NCBI RefSeq assembly: GCF_033955345.1
Contig: NZ_CP138332.1
Location: 3,100,001 to 3,164,000 of the forward strand
DNA from: Sphingobacterium bambusae
GTDB lineage: Bacteria; Bacteroidota; Bacteroidia; Sphingobacteriales; Sphingobacteriaceae
Reading direction: 5' to 3'
DNA length: 64,000 nucleotides
Shown here: piece after piece, positions 1 to 7,668 of the stretch
Layout: the number at the start of each line of letters is the position of its first letter
How positions within the stretch are numbered: the stretch's first letter is position 1
Program-made: the position numbers and the translations under genes
The notes under the pieces: generated by a model
Database searches by the model: none
Seen by the model: only the letters and a program-made list of their open reading frames with translations
What the model was told of the DNA's origin: nothing

Positions 1-252
1 TCCAGTCTCCTTCCAAGTGCTGGGAAACAAAGAACATGTTTGGGGAATCGAGGGGAGGACAAAGCCTAGGAATTATGTCTCCATCGCATCCAAAGCGATG
101 GGGACGTTATTTCAGCTTTGCCAAACATGTTGCTTTGTGCGGGCTGGATCTGTGGGACAAAGCACCTGAAGGAGACAAAGGCTTTTGAGCACTTTTGGCC
201 TTCAAAAGTGCTGCCCTGCCGTGGCGAACGGCGGAAGGGATTTGAGGGGGAA
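1..252 (+). repeat. Dispersed repeat R1, copy A
   Basis: A roughly 250-base sequence that recurs in the window in the same form at 291-423 (3' half only) and reverse-complemented at 24821-25072 and 28873-29105. It starts at the window edge with the complement of CTTGGAAGGAGACTGGA and ends in GATTTGAGGGGG. Inside are short inverted motifs, for example a pair around CACTTTTGGCCTTCAAAAGTG. It has no credible open frame of its own. Similarity between copies is clear by eye, with scattered mismatches. It may extend left beyond the window. Confidence 0.85.
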
Positions 253-290
253 TACATTACAATACGAATTAAAAGCTTGCGGTAGCTGGA

Positions 291-423
291 TTTGCCAAAC
301 ATGTTGCTTTGTGCGGGCTGGATCTGTGGGACAAAGCACCTGAAGGAGACGAAGGCTTTTGAGCAATTTGGCCTTCAAAAGTGCTGCCCTGCCGTGGCGA
401 ACGGCGGAAGGGATTTGAGGGGG
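291..423 (+). repeat. Dispersed repeat R1, partial copy B
   Basis: Starts at TTTGCCAAACATG and repeats the second half of copy A almost base for base up to GATTTGAGGGG. The two copies are direct repeats about 175 bases apart. The first half of the unit (the part with GGGGAATCGAGGGG) is missing here. Confidence 0.85.
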
Positions 424-432
424 GATAGTGAT

Positions 433-525
433 ATGGTGACGAGGTTACAAAGTAACGAGCTGATGGCGGTCATCTTTATAAGGTACCGTTACCTTATCGC
501 ACTACGCACTACTCACTACGCTGTA
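433..525 (-). repeat. Hairpin/TCAC repeat R2, inverted copy
   Basis: Reads as the reverse complement of the R2 units seen near 24.8, 25.2, 25.8, 29.2, 29.3 and 29.7 kb: a GTGACGAGGTTAC-type tract, then an imperfect hairpin around GGCGGT/ACCGTTACC, then CTTATCGCACTACGCACTAC. As in the island at 24.8 and 28.9 kb, it sits right next to an R1 copy. From here to about 1390 I see no supported gene. A frame at 639-902 has no recognisable protein features. Confidence 0.55.
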
Positions 526-1394
526 CTAACGGCAAAAAAAGTAAGTGATTTATCACTTTTTCAAAACTATTCTCTTCTTACTCCGTTTAAACAATAAGAA
601 ACAATTATCCTTTTGTTAAAAGTTCGGCACGGCATGTAATGCTTTTTAGGAAGTTTTCAAGTACGTGGTTGCAAGAGGCTCTTTCATATAAAAGGGCCAC
701 CGAGGCGACCCTTTCACTGCTTATGAAAATTATGTTTCCCGGGGAGAGAAACGATGTGTCAAATTTAAGAATAATATCTGATCAAAATATGCGTAGCATC
801 ATAAAATGTTGTAACATTTATATATTTTGTCTCATTTTTTGTATGGCGCAATCGATTGTTCTTTTTTTGGTGCTGCGACGGTTATTTCTATGTCTCGCGT
901 AGATATACGGATTTTGATCCGTCGGATCTGTACCGTTTTTTCTATCCCGAGTTCTGAAAAGCCCACCTATACTTTGGTCTAGTTTTGTAGAAACTCGCTG
1001 ATCTTCAAAACCTTAAGATTTGTCCCCTGCTTGTCCCCGCCTTAGGCTTGTCGTTATTGATCTTTCGCCTTTTCTTTGTTGCTTCAAAATTTTGGTATGG
1101 TACTTGGGCGATTCTGACCTGTAAAATTTAATTTGAATTTATATTGGATACAATTAAGAAAAAAAAGTATTTTTGTAGCCATCAAACTACACGATCGGCC
1201 ATGCTGCTGGGGCGATCGTTCAAAAAGGGTAACAGCGAACCCGGCAAGATCGTTTACAGGTCAACTGATTTTGCATCCGTTTGTTACAATAATTATCATA
1301 AAAAAAATGATTTTCGTTACTTTTCCGCGTTTAACAATGCGTTTTTATTAAGGATAACGTAGATTTAATATAAAATTAGCGAGAATGTAGCATA

Positions 1395-1420
1395 TTGTTT
1401 ACAAATAATAGCTATATTTG
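1395..1420 (+). promoter_or_regulatory. Candidate promoter of the exopolysaccharide operon
   Basis: TATATTTG at 1413-1420 is a perfect match to the Bacteroidota -7 element TAnnTTTG. A TTG at 1395-1397 could be the -33 element, although the 15-base gap is shorter than the usual 19 or so. Transcription would start near 1427, giving a leader of about 400 bases before the first operon gene. Inferred from consensus only. Confidence 0.45.
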
Positions 1421-1426
1421 GGTCTA

Positions 1427-1834
1427 CAATTTAAAGATTAACACCGAATGGGGTAAAACCCATGGGTAGTGTACGGCAAAAGCATCAATCTAAGCTAAAA
1501 TAATTGTGAAAAAGCTGTACTTATGAAAATTTTGAACAAAATTAGTGTTTACAACGACTTAAAACTGAGAAAAAACAGAAAGTAAATTGATTAAAAGATC
1601 CTCGTAAAGGGGTGATGGGCAAATGTACGTTGCGGCATGTTAATTTAATATGGACTAGCATACGGACTTTGTGATAGCTTGATCTTGTGCATACAAAAAT
1701 ATGCAGAATAGCCACACTTTTGCCTTGTTTTTAATCTATACGAATCTCGATTCACTTATAAGATTCCACTTTCTTGTTACGCTTGTTTTCGTCTGCATAA
1801 GTAAATAATTGAAATAGAATTAATCTTGTAGAAT
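1427..1834 (+). promoter_or_regulatory. Long untranslated leader before the EPS operon
   Basis: About 400 bases lie between the candidate promoter and the first gene. The stretch starts with a GGGGTAAAACCCATGGGT segment that can fold. It contains a possible 20-codon reading frame at 1523-1585 (ATG AAA ATT TTG ... AGA AAG TAA; Lys/Arg/Asn-rich product) and a small hairpin GCATACAAAAATATGC near 1689. No known riboswitch was recognised. A leader of this length before a capsule operon could allow attenuation or antitermination control, but that is inference. Confidence 0.3.
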
Positions 1835-3253
1835 ATGCATAGATATGTCCAAAACCGCGTGCTGGCTTTTTTAAAGATACTGCTTGTCTTAACCGACGCT
1901 GTATGTTTAAATATTGCCTTTGTAGTTGCCTTCTCGTTGGTAACTGCCTATGGCCTTGTAGACGCAACAGAGGTGATGAGTAGTAACTACTTCTCGCTAT
2001 GGATGATGTTCAACCTTATTGCGGTCGTTTCGGCGATGTTTTTCAAGCTCTACTCGGATAATACCGTGGAGCGTTTGGAAAATGTATTCCGCATGACGGT
2101 GCGCACGGCAGCCACGCTGCTGATCATCTTTAGTGGTTGTACGTTTATCGGCCATGCCTTCTCGGGCGTGTATTACTTCCTCGGGGCGGTCTTCGCCACG
2201 GTTTTGTTCTATGCCGCAATCTCCCGATTCTTATTGACGTATGTCTATACCGTGCTACCGCGCCGCCTCAAGTGGAGCAAGCGTGTGGCGTTGATCGGGC
2301 ACAACGATCACCTTGGTCCACTGGCCGATAGCTTCTCGCCTAACAATCCGTTCTACAGCGTGGATACCATTGAGTATCACGATGCGATGGAGAAAGCGAC
2401 GAAGGATGAGAAGGTGGCGCAGTTTAAACGTTATTTCGAGCAGGTTTCCAAATTGGGTATACATGATGTGTTTTTGGTGAGCACGCCGGATATGACCAGC
2501 TACAGCAAGGAACTTATTATGGCGGCAGATCATCAGTGTGTGCAGCTCAACTTTGTACCGGCGGTAACGGCGAGCATCAACTACGGCAATGAAGCTGCCG
2601 AAGCAGTGACTATGCAGTTGCCGGTTTTGCGCTCGCACGAGGAGTCGCTGTCGACCATGGAAAATCGCATCAAGAAACGCTTGGTGGATCTTTTTATCTC
2701 CAGTATGGTCATCATCTTTATCTTAAGCTGGTTGGTGCCTATCATTGGTTTGATTATCAAGATACAGAGTCCAGGGCCTATCTTCTTTAAGCAGCCGCGC
2801 TCGGGACGTAATAACAAGTCTTTTGGCTGTTACAAGTTCCGCAGTATGGTGATCAACAAGGATTCGGGTAATAAGCAGGCGACCAAAGGAGATAAACGTA
2901 TCACACCAATCGGGGCTTTCTTGCGCAAGACCAACTTGGATGAATTTCCACAGTTTATCAATGTATTCTTGGGGCAAATGAGTGTGGTGGGACCACGTCC
3001 GCATATGCTTTCGCATACCGAGCACTACAGCCAGTTGATTCAGCACTATATGGTGCGTCAATTTGTCAAGCCGGGAATTACAGGCTGGGCGCAGGTAAAT
3101 GGTTATCGCGGGGAAACCAAAGAACCGGAATTAATGGCCAAGCGTGTGGAATTCGATATCGAATACATGAGCAACTGGTCGGCTATGCTTGATTTTAAGA
3201 TTGTCTGCATGACAGCCATCAACATGGTAAAAGGGGAAAAGAACGCGTATTAA
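1835..3253 (+). CDS. Undecaprenyl-phosphate sugar phosphotransferase (WbaP/WcaJ type)
   Basis: Predicted first enzyme of exopolysaccharide assembly: transfers a sugar-1-phosphate from a UDP-sugar to undecaprenyl phosphate at the inner membrane. The 472-residue protein has several N-terminal hydrophobic segments (roughly residues 10-130), a central Rossmann-like part around 145-250, and a C-terminal bacterial sugar transferase domain from about 275. That domain begins with a membrane helix and carries KFRSM, the LDEFPQ motif with the Asp-Glu pair, SVVGPRPH and [11 protein letters not shown], all hallmarks of the polyisoprenyl-phosphate hexose-1-phosphate transferase family. Length and domain order are normal for the large form. 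It opens the plus-strand operon. The donor is probably UDP-glucose or UDP-galactose but cannot be read from sequence. Confidence 0.93.
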   Translation: MHRYVQNRVLAFLKILLVLTDAVCLNIAFVVAFSLVTAYGLVDATEVMSSNYFSLWMMFNLIAVVSAMFFKLYSDNTVERLENVFRMTVRTAATLLIIFSGCTFIGHAFSGVYYFLGAVFATVLFYAAISRFLLTYVYTVLPRRLKWSKRVALIGHNDHLGPLADSFSPNNPFYSVDTIEYHDAMEKATKDEKVAQFKRYFEQVSKLGIHDVFLVSTPDMTSYSKELIMAADHQCVQLNFVPAVTASINYGNEAAEAVTMQLPVLRSHEESLSTMENRIKKRLVDLFISSMVIIFILSWLVPIIGLIIKIQSPGPIFFKQPRSGRNNKSFGCYKFRSMVINKDSGNKQATKGDKRITPIGAFLRKTNLDEFPQFINVFLGQMSVVGPRPHMLSHTEHYSQLIQHYMVRQFVKPGITGWAQVNGYRGETKEPELMAKRVEFDIEYMSNWSAMLDFKIVCMTAINMVKGEKNAY

Positions 3254-3307
3254 TAAACATGCATAGTAGAAATCCAAATAAATTTAAACACCTATTTAGA
3301 AGTAATT

Positions 3308-4051
3308 ATGAACATTAGATTTACTTATTTTGCCATGATGCTGATAGGTTTTCTGACCTTCGCTGCCACCACCGAGGCAGTAGCTGGGGAAGGAGAGCGC
3401 GATAGCATCCCGGAGTCGGCCTATGAATCCGGCTACCCTAATCCGTTTGCACTGGGTGTGCACGTGGGAACCACTGGCGTGGGACTCCACATTTATCAGC
3501 CCTTGGGCAACCACTTTGGCTTGCGCCTGGGCGGTTCCTTTATGCCTTTCCACACGGATATCGTTGGCAACTACAGCAACCGTGATGTCCGTTCGGATGT
3601 TTCGGCCAAGGCCAACAATGTTTCTTTGCTGGTTGGTTGGGCGCCATTTTCGCAGCAACGCGGCTTTTTCCGTTCGTTCAATATCCAAGTGGGCGGTGCG
3701 TACTTCTTTGACTTGAGCGGTAAATTAGAATCCCGCTTGGTAGAAGGCTACCGTTATGGGGATATCAATGTACATCCGGATCGCGTAGGAACCATCACCA
3801 CCAACGTCAACTGGAAAGAAACGGTCAACCCTTATGCGGGTATCGGTTGGAGCAACATTGTGTTGGATAGCCGTTTCTCGGTCAGTATCGACTTGGGTGC
3901 CTATTACCTGTCCAAGCCAACGGTAACGATGGAAGCGACCGGTTTGTTGGAAGAGAATGTGAACAACGCGCCTACCATCGAGAACAACATCAAGAACTAC
4001 CGCTACTTGCCGCGTGTAGAGATTGGTTTCAGCTACAGGTTTTGGAAATAG
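3308..4051 (+). CDS. Outer-membrane beta-barrel protein of the EPS locus
   Basis: A 247-residue protein with an N-terminal signal peptide (hydrophobic core FAMMLIGFLTFAATTEAVA) and then alternating short amphipathic strands and Gly-rich turns ending in an aromatic residue (GFSYRFW), typical of small outer-membrane barrels. Segments such as FALGVHVGTTGVGLHIYQPL and GLRLGGSFMPF look like first strands. It lies 54 bases after the initiating transferase and 24 bases before a lipoprotein gene, so the three are probably co-transcribed. Its job is not known; an export or surface-attachment role is inferred from position only. Confidence 0.75.
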   Translation: MNIRFTYFAMMLIGFLTFAATTEAVAGEGERDSIPESAYESGYPNPFALGVHVGTTGVGLHIYQPLGNHFGLRLGGSFMPFHTDIVGNYSNRDVRSDVSAKANNVSLLVGWAPFSQQRGFFRSFNIQVGGAYFFDLSGKLESRLVEGYRYGDINVHPDRVGTITTNVNWKETVNPYAGIGWSNIVLDSRFSVSIDLGAYYLSKPTVTMEATGLLEENVNNAPTIENNIKNYRYLPRVEIGFSYRFWK

Positions 4052-4075
4052 GAGAACCTTAAAATTATTGTGATT

Positions 4076-5704
4076 ATGAAATTCAGAAAATTAGCGATAT
4101 ATACCTTGGCCTTCGCTCTTGCGGGAAGCGTTGCGTCATGTGAAAGTCCCCTAAAGGACTTTAATCTGCAGATCAGTACAGAGGTGATTCAGCACTATGC
4201 TACGCTGCGTGTTGTAAATAGCAGCAATGCCTCTGTTGCCAATGCAACAATCACTTTGGTGTCTGGTGATACACAAGACATTTACAATTTGGATGGACGC
4301 AAGGAGTTTAAGCTAGCCGGCGATTTGGTAGCCTTTGGCTTGGATCCGGCGCGCACGCCAACAGCAGCAAATCCTGTTCGTTTCCGCGTACAGATCGCGG
4401 CACCGGGCTACACCACACAAATTGTGCCCGTAGCGATTACCGATGCATCTGCTGGTATCGAAACGGTTATCTTAACCCAGCCGGCAAACTTGCCTGATGG
4501 CGCTGCACAAATTGTAGAGAATGTGCCTTTGAATTCCAATGGCTCTACCGCTGCGGCGGCTACGGTGGCTGTGGCTTCGGCTACGCCAGGTACTGCCGGT
4601 AATGTGGAATTGACTATCCCTGCCGGTACACAGTTTCTTGACGCACAGGGCAACATCCTGGTGGGTTCTTCCGTACGCATCACCATCACCAGCGTCGACG
4701 CGAATCACGAGGATGCCATCACCTTACTCCCTGGCGGTAGCCTGGTAGCGGATGAAGTCGTTGTGGAAGGCGGTAATACGACATCTGGTGCATTTGCATC
4801 TGCGGGCGTCGTAGATGTAAAAATGTTGGTCAATGGCGTGGCGGTTAAATCATTTAGCCAGCCGATTGGTATCTCGATGCCTTTAAATCCAGGCTTCGTC
4901 AGCCCAAGCACGAACCAAGCGCTTTCTACCGGCCATGTCTTGCAAATCTTTAGCAACAGCGATACCGATCGTGTTTGGACTTTTGAAGAAAATAATGCTG
5001 CCGTAGGCTCTGCTGCTACCGGGTTCCGTGCCAACTTCAGCACAGATCACTTGACCTTCTTTATGGCGGGTGAATTTGGCGAAGCTTGTGAGGCGGCACG
5101 TAGTATTGTCTTCTCGGGCGACTGGATGGCCAACGGTTCTACCTATCCTATTGTGGTAGAAACGTGGTGGGGCGGTCGTGTCCTAACTACCACAGATTAC
5201 TCCATCAGTTTAAACAATGCCGCTATTGCGATCGATAATGTACCTGCTGTAGGAACATCGATTGTGGTTAAAAGTGCTGCAGGAAATATCTTGGAGCAAG
5301 CTCCTTTGGGTGCCTGTGGTGCGGTAACCAATATGCGTCTGCCAAATCCTGGCGATGCAACAGGTACCGTTTCTACACTACAATTGTATGTGCGCTGTCC
5401 AGATAAAGTTGACCCGATCACTTTGTTGCCTACATTCGAGATGTTTTATCGCGTAGCAGGTAATGGCGAATACAAATACCTAGGCGCAGTAGACAATGGC
5501 TTCCTAAGGACTACTTTGTTACGTACAGACGGCACACGCTACGATTTTAGAGCCGTGTGGAAAGGCCGTGTGAAAACCGTGCAAGGGAAAACGGTAATTG
5601 CCGATAATACAGCAACGGTGGGTATTGCCCCTGGCGATATCATCGGTGAAAAAGCAGGCGCAACCAACTTGGCCATATTGACCGAGGAGTGTGGTAACCT
5701 GTAA
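4076..5704 (+). CDS. Large secreted lipoprotein of unknown function
   Basis: About 542 residues. The ATG at 4076 is preferred to the GTG at 4070 because it starts directly with the signal peptide MKFRKLAIYTLAFALAGS, whose lipobox ends in VASC. After the acylated Cys the chain is rich in Ala, Thr, Val and Asn and looks like a row of beta-sandwich domains; an early one (residues about 40-130) reads like a carboxypeptidase-regulatory or Ig-like fold. Several Cys occur in the second half, including CEAAR, GACGA and the C-terminal EECGNL, so disulfides are possible. It shares an operon with the barrel gene just upstream. I do not recognise the family. A surface protein linked to EPS secretion or anchoring is a reasonable guess. 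Confidence 0.7.
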   Translation: MKFRKLAIYTLAFALAGSVASCESPLKDFNLQISTEVIQHYATLRVVNSSNASVANATITLVSGDTQDIYNLDGRKEFKLAGDLVAFGLDPARTPTAANPVRFRVQIAAPGYTTQIVPVAITDASAGIETVILTQPANLPDGAAQIVENVPLNSNGSTAAAATVAVASATPGTAGNVELTIPAGTQFLDAQGNILVGSSVRITITSVDANHEDAITLLPGGSLVADEVVVEGGNTTSGAFASAGVVDVKMLVNGVAVKSFSQPIGISMPLNPGFVSPSTNQALSTGHVLQIFSNSDTDRVWTFEENNAAVGSAATGFRANFSTDHLTFFMAGEFGEACEAARSIVFSGDWMANGSTYPIVVETWWGGRVLTTTDYSISLNNAAIAIDNVPAVGTSIVVKSAAGNILEQAPLGACGAVTNMRLPNPGDATGTVSTLQLYVRCPDKVDPITLLPTFEMFYRVAGNGEYKYLGAVDNGFLRTTLLRTDGTRYDFRAVWKGRVKTVQGKTVIADNTATVGIAPGDIIGEKAGATNLAILTEECGNL

Positions 5705-5782
5705 TAGCATAAAGAAAACAAAACGCTCGTAGCCGAGCATGCAAGATCTCAAGTGTTAAACTTGTAATTGTAGGGGAATATT

Positions 5783-5803
5783 CCGGCAGGTCGCTCCTGC
5801 CGG
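5783..5803 (+). terminator. Stem-loop after the lipoprotein gene
   Basis: CCGGCAGG and CCTGCCGG form a perfect 8-bp stem with a 5-base loop, 79 bases after the lipoprotein stop. The tail (ATATTTCTT) is only weakly U-rich, so termination may be partial. Confidence 0.5.
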
Positions 5804-5839
5804 ATATTTCTTACAATCCGCAAATCCACCGGCGATCTA

Positions 5840-5970
5840 AAGGAAATGTAAACATCGTCACTTCGCCTGTGTTTATCATCAACCGAGCATTATCAAGGAA
5901 ATGCAAACAATGTCACGTTGTTTTCATCACCCTATCACTAATTCAAGGCAATGCAAACGACGTCACGTCG
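5840..5970 (+). repeat. Three spaced copies of an AAGG-AATG-AAAC-GTCAC motif
   Basis: The motif AAGGAAATGYAAACNNNGTCAC occurs at 5840, 5895 and (as AAGGCAATG...) 5945. Each copy is followed by TTCG/GTTG/GTCG-like bases and a TCATCAC-type tail. Spacing is 55 then 50 bases. The array fills the gap between the lipoprotein and the CpsB-like gene and ends in TCACCTTGTCACTTTG, the same low-complexity tail found in the R2 repeats elsewhere in this window. Confidence 0.7.
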
Positions 5971-6009
5971 CAGACCATCACCTTGTCACTTTGTAACTTG
6001 TAACAACAC

Positions 6010-6750
6010 ATGTTCAATATCTTCAACAAAAACCGTAACAATACCCTCGAATGGCTGCAAGTGGATATGCATTCCCATATTTTGCCGGGCATAGACGATG
6101 GGTGCAAGACGGTGGAAGATAGCTTGAACTTGCTGTCGCGCCTATCGGCATTGGGCTTGGATACCTTTTACTTTACGCCCCATATCTTTCAGGATATGTA
6201 CCCCAATACCCCCGAAAGTATTGCACGTGCCTTTGGCTACCTCCAAGGTACCGAAGCACAACCGCTACTGGCAGGCTACGCGGCAGAATATATGGTGGAT
6301 GGGCATTTTGACCATCGCCTGGACAAAGAGGAGCAGCCCTTGGCTACCCTGCCCGGCAACCATGTGTTGATTGAGATGTCCTACATTCAAGAAAGCAAAA
6401 GCATTGAAAAGAACATATTCGATTTACAGATCAAAGGATACCAGCCAATCTTGGCGCATCCTGAGCGTTATGTATTTTATCACGAAAATCCTAAAGCCAT
6501 AGAACGCTTTAAAGACCTTGGTTGCCTCTTGCAGCTGAATGTGCTTTCTGTCTTTGGCTATTACGGTTCACGCGAGAAAAAAACGGCTAAGTATTTGCTC
6601 GATCGCGGGCTTATCGACTTCGTCGGCACAGACGCTCACCACGAAAGGCATATTCATATGCTCGAACGCGGCTTAAAGAAGGAGGATATCAAACCGCTCT
6701 TTAAGAAGTGCACCATCAAAAATCAGTCTTTGCTCCACTGCAGCACGTAA
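6010..6750 (+). CDS. CpsB/CapC-family tyrosine-protein phosphatase (PHP fold)
   Basis: A 246-residue manganese-dependent phosphatase of the PHP superfamily, expected to dephosphorylate the Wzc-like kinase encoded 0.9 kb downstream and so control polymer length and export. The first metal motif DMHSHILPGIDDG is near residues 19-31. Further metal-binding His/Asp are in TPHIF, LAHPERY and GTDAHHER (near the C-terminus), in the usual order. There is no signal peptide, as expected for a cytoplasmic enzyme. Length fits the family. It is separated from the upstream lipoprotein by about 300 bases of repeat and from the export lipoprotein by 42 bases. Confidence 0.92.
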   Translation: MFNIFNKNRNNTLEWLQVDMHSHILPGIDDGCKTVEDSLNLLSRLSALGLDTFYFTPHIFQDMYPNTPESIARAFGYLQGTEAQPLLAGYAAEYMVDGHFDHRLDKEEQPLATLPGNHVLIEMSYIQESKSIEKNIFDLQIKGYQPILAHPERYVFYHENPKAIERFKDLGCLLQLNVLSVFGYYGSREKKTAKYLLDRGLIDFVGTDAHHERHIHMLERGLKKEDIKPLFKKCTIKNQSLLHCST

Positions 6751-6792
6751 AAGCGGGCATACATCTACAACTACAACTACAAGCAAAATAAC

Positions 6793-7605
6793 ATGAAAGA
6801 CATGAACCCTAAACCACCACAAGTACGTATAACATGGCTTGCCCTATTAGCCTTGTTTTTTATGGCGAGCTGCGCCTCGGTAAAAAATACCGTTTATTTT
6901 AATGATTTACCAATCGACTCCGTTCGTGTTGTCAAAGAAGCCGCCGCGTTTACTGAGCCTGTTATACAGGCCGATGATATCTTAAGTATTACCATCCAAA
7001 CGATTGATCCGACGACTTCTGCTGTTGCCAATCAATCTGTCGCTTTACAAGCCGTCGGAGCCAGTACTGCAAGTAATGTCGGGAATCAAGTGATCTCTGG
7101 TTTTTTAGTTGATAAAGATGGGTTTATTAATATGGCTTTGATAGGAAAAGTCGAAGTTAAAGGTTTAACTACCTATCAGGCGCGTGAACGTATTACGACC
7201 TTAGCTGCGCAGTATTACAAAAACCCGGCTGTGCAAGTACGATTTGCAAACTATAAAATCACTGTTTTAGGTGAAGTAATGCGTCCTGCTACCTATACTG
7301 TTCCTAATGAAAAAGTCTCTGTTTTAGATGCGTTAGGATTGGCTGGCGACTTAACGATTTATGGCCGACGTGAAAATGTACTCTTGGTTCGTGAACAGAA
7401 TGGAGTTAAGGAGTTGGTACGTTTAAATCTAAACGATAGTCAAATTTTTCAGTCCCCTTACTTTTATTTAAAGCAAAATGACGTGCTGTATATAGAGCCA
7501 GGTAAAGCCAAGGCCGCGGCAAATAACGCTGCGAGAACGCAAACTTTTGCAATAATTGGTTCGATCGTCTCTGTATTGATCATTGCGTTAACTAGAATCA
7601 GGTAG
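6793..7605 (+). CDS. Wza-like polysaccharide export lipoprotein
   Basis: 270 residues. The signal peptide ends in a lipobox (FMASC), so the protein is acylated. A polysaccharide-export domain follows (ADDILSITIQ at about 56, FLVDKDGFINMALIGKVEVKGLT at about 105) and then an SLBB-like domain (ITVLGEVMRPATYTVPNEKVSVLDALGLAG). The C-terminus has a single hydrophobic helix (FAIIGSIVSVLIIALTRIR), which in this family crosses the outer membrane. It is predicted to form the channel that works with the Wzc-like protein encoded next. A second ATG three codons in (6802) is an equally possible start. Confidence 0.92.
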   Translation: MKDMNPKPPQVRITWLALLALFFMASCASVKNTVYFNDLPIDSVRVVKEAAAFTEPVIQADDILSITIQTIDPTTSAVANQSVALQAVGASTASNVGNQVISGFLVDKDGFINMALIGKVEVKGLTTYQARERITTLAAQYYKNPAVQVRFANYKITVLGEVMRPATYTVPNEKVSVLDALGLAGDLTIYGRRENVLLVREQNGVKELVRLNLNDSQIFQSPYFYLKQNDVLYIEPGKAKAAANNAARTQTFAIIGSIVSVLIIALTRIR

Positions 7606-7668
7606 TTCAAATTTTATTGATTTTTACACTATAAACATGATCCCTTATTCATGTATTATTAAAGTCGT

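Noticed and set aside
639..902. Open frame of 87 codons
   Set aside because: No recognisable motif, lies in an intergenic stretch next to repeats, and composition is unlike the neighbouring genes.
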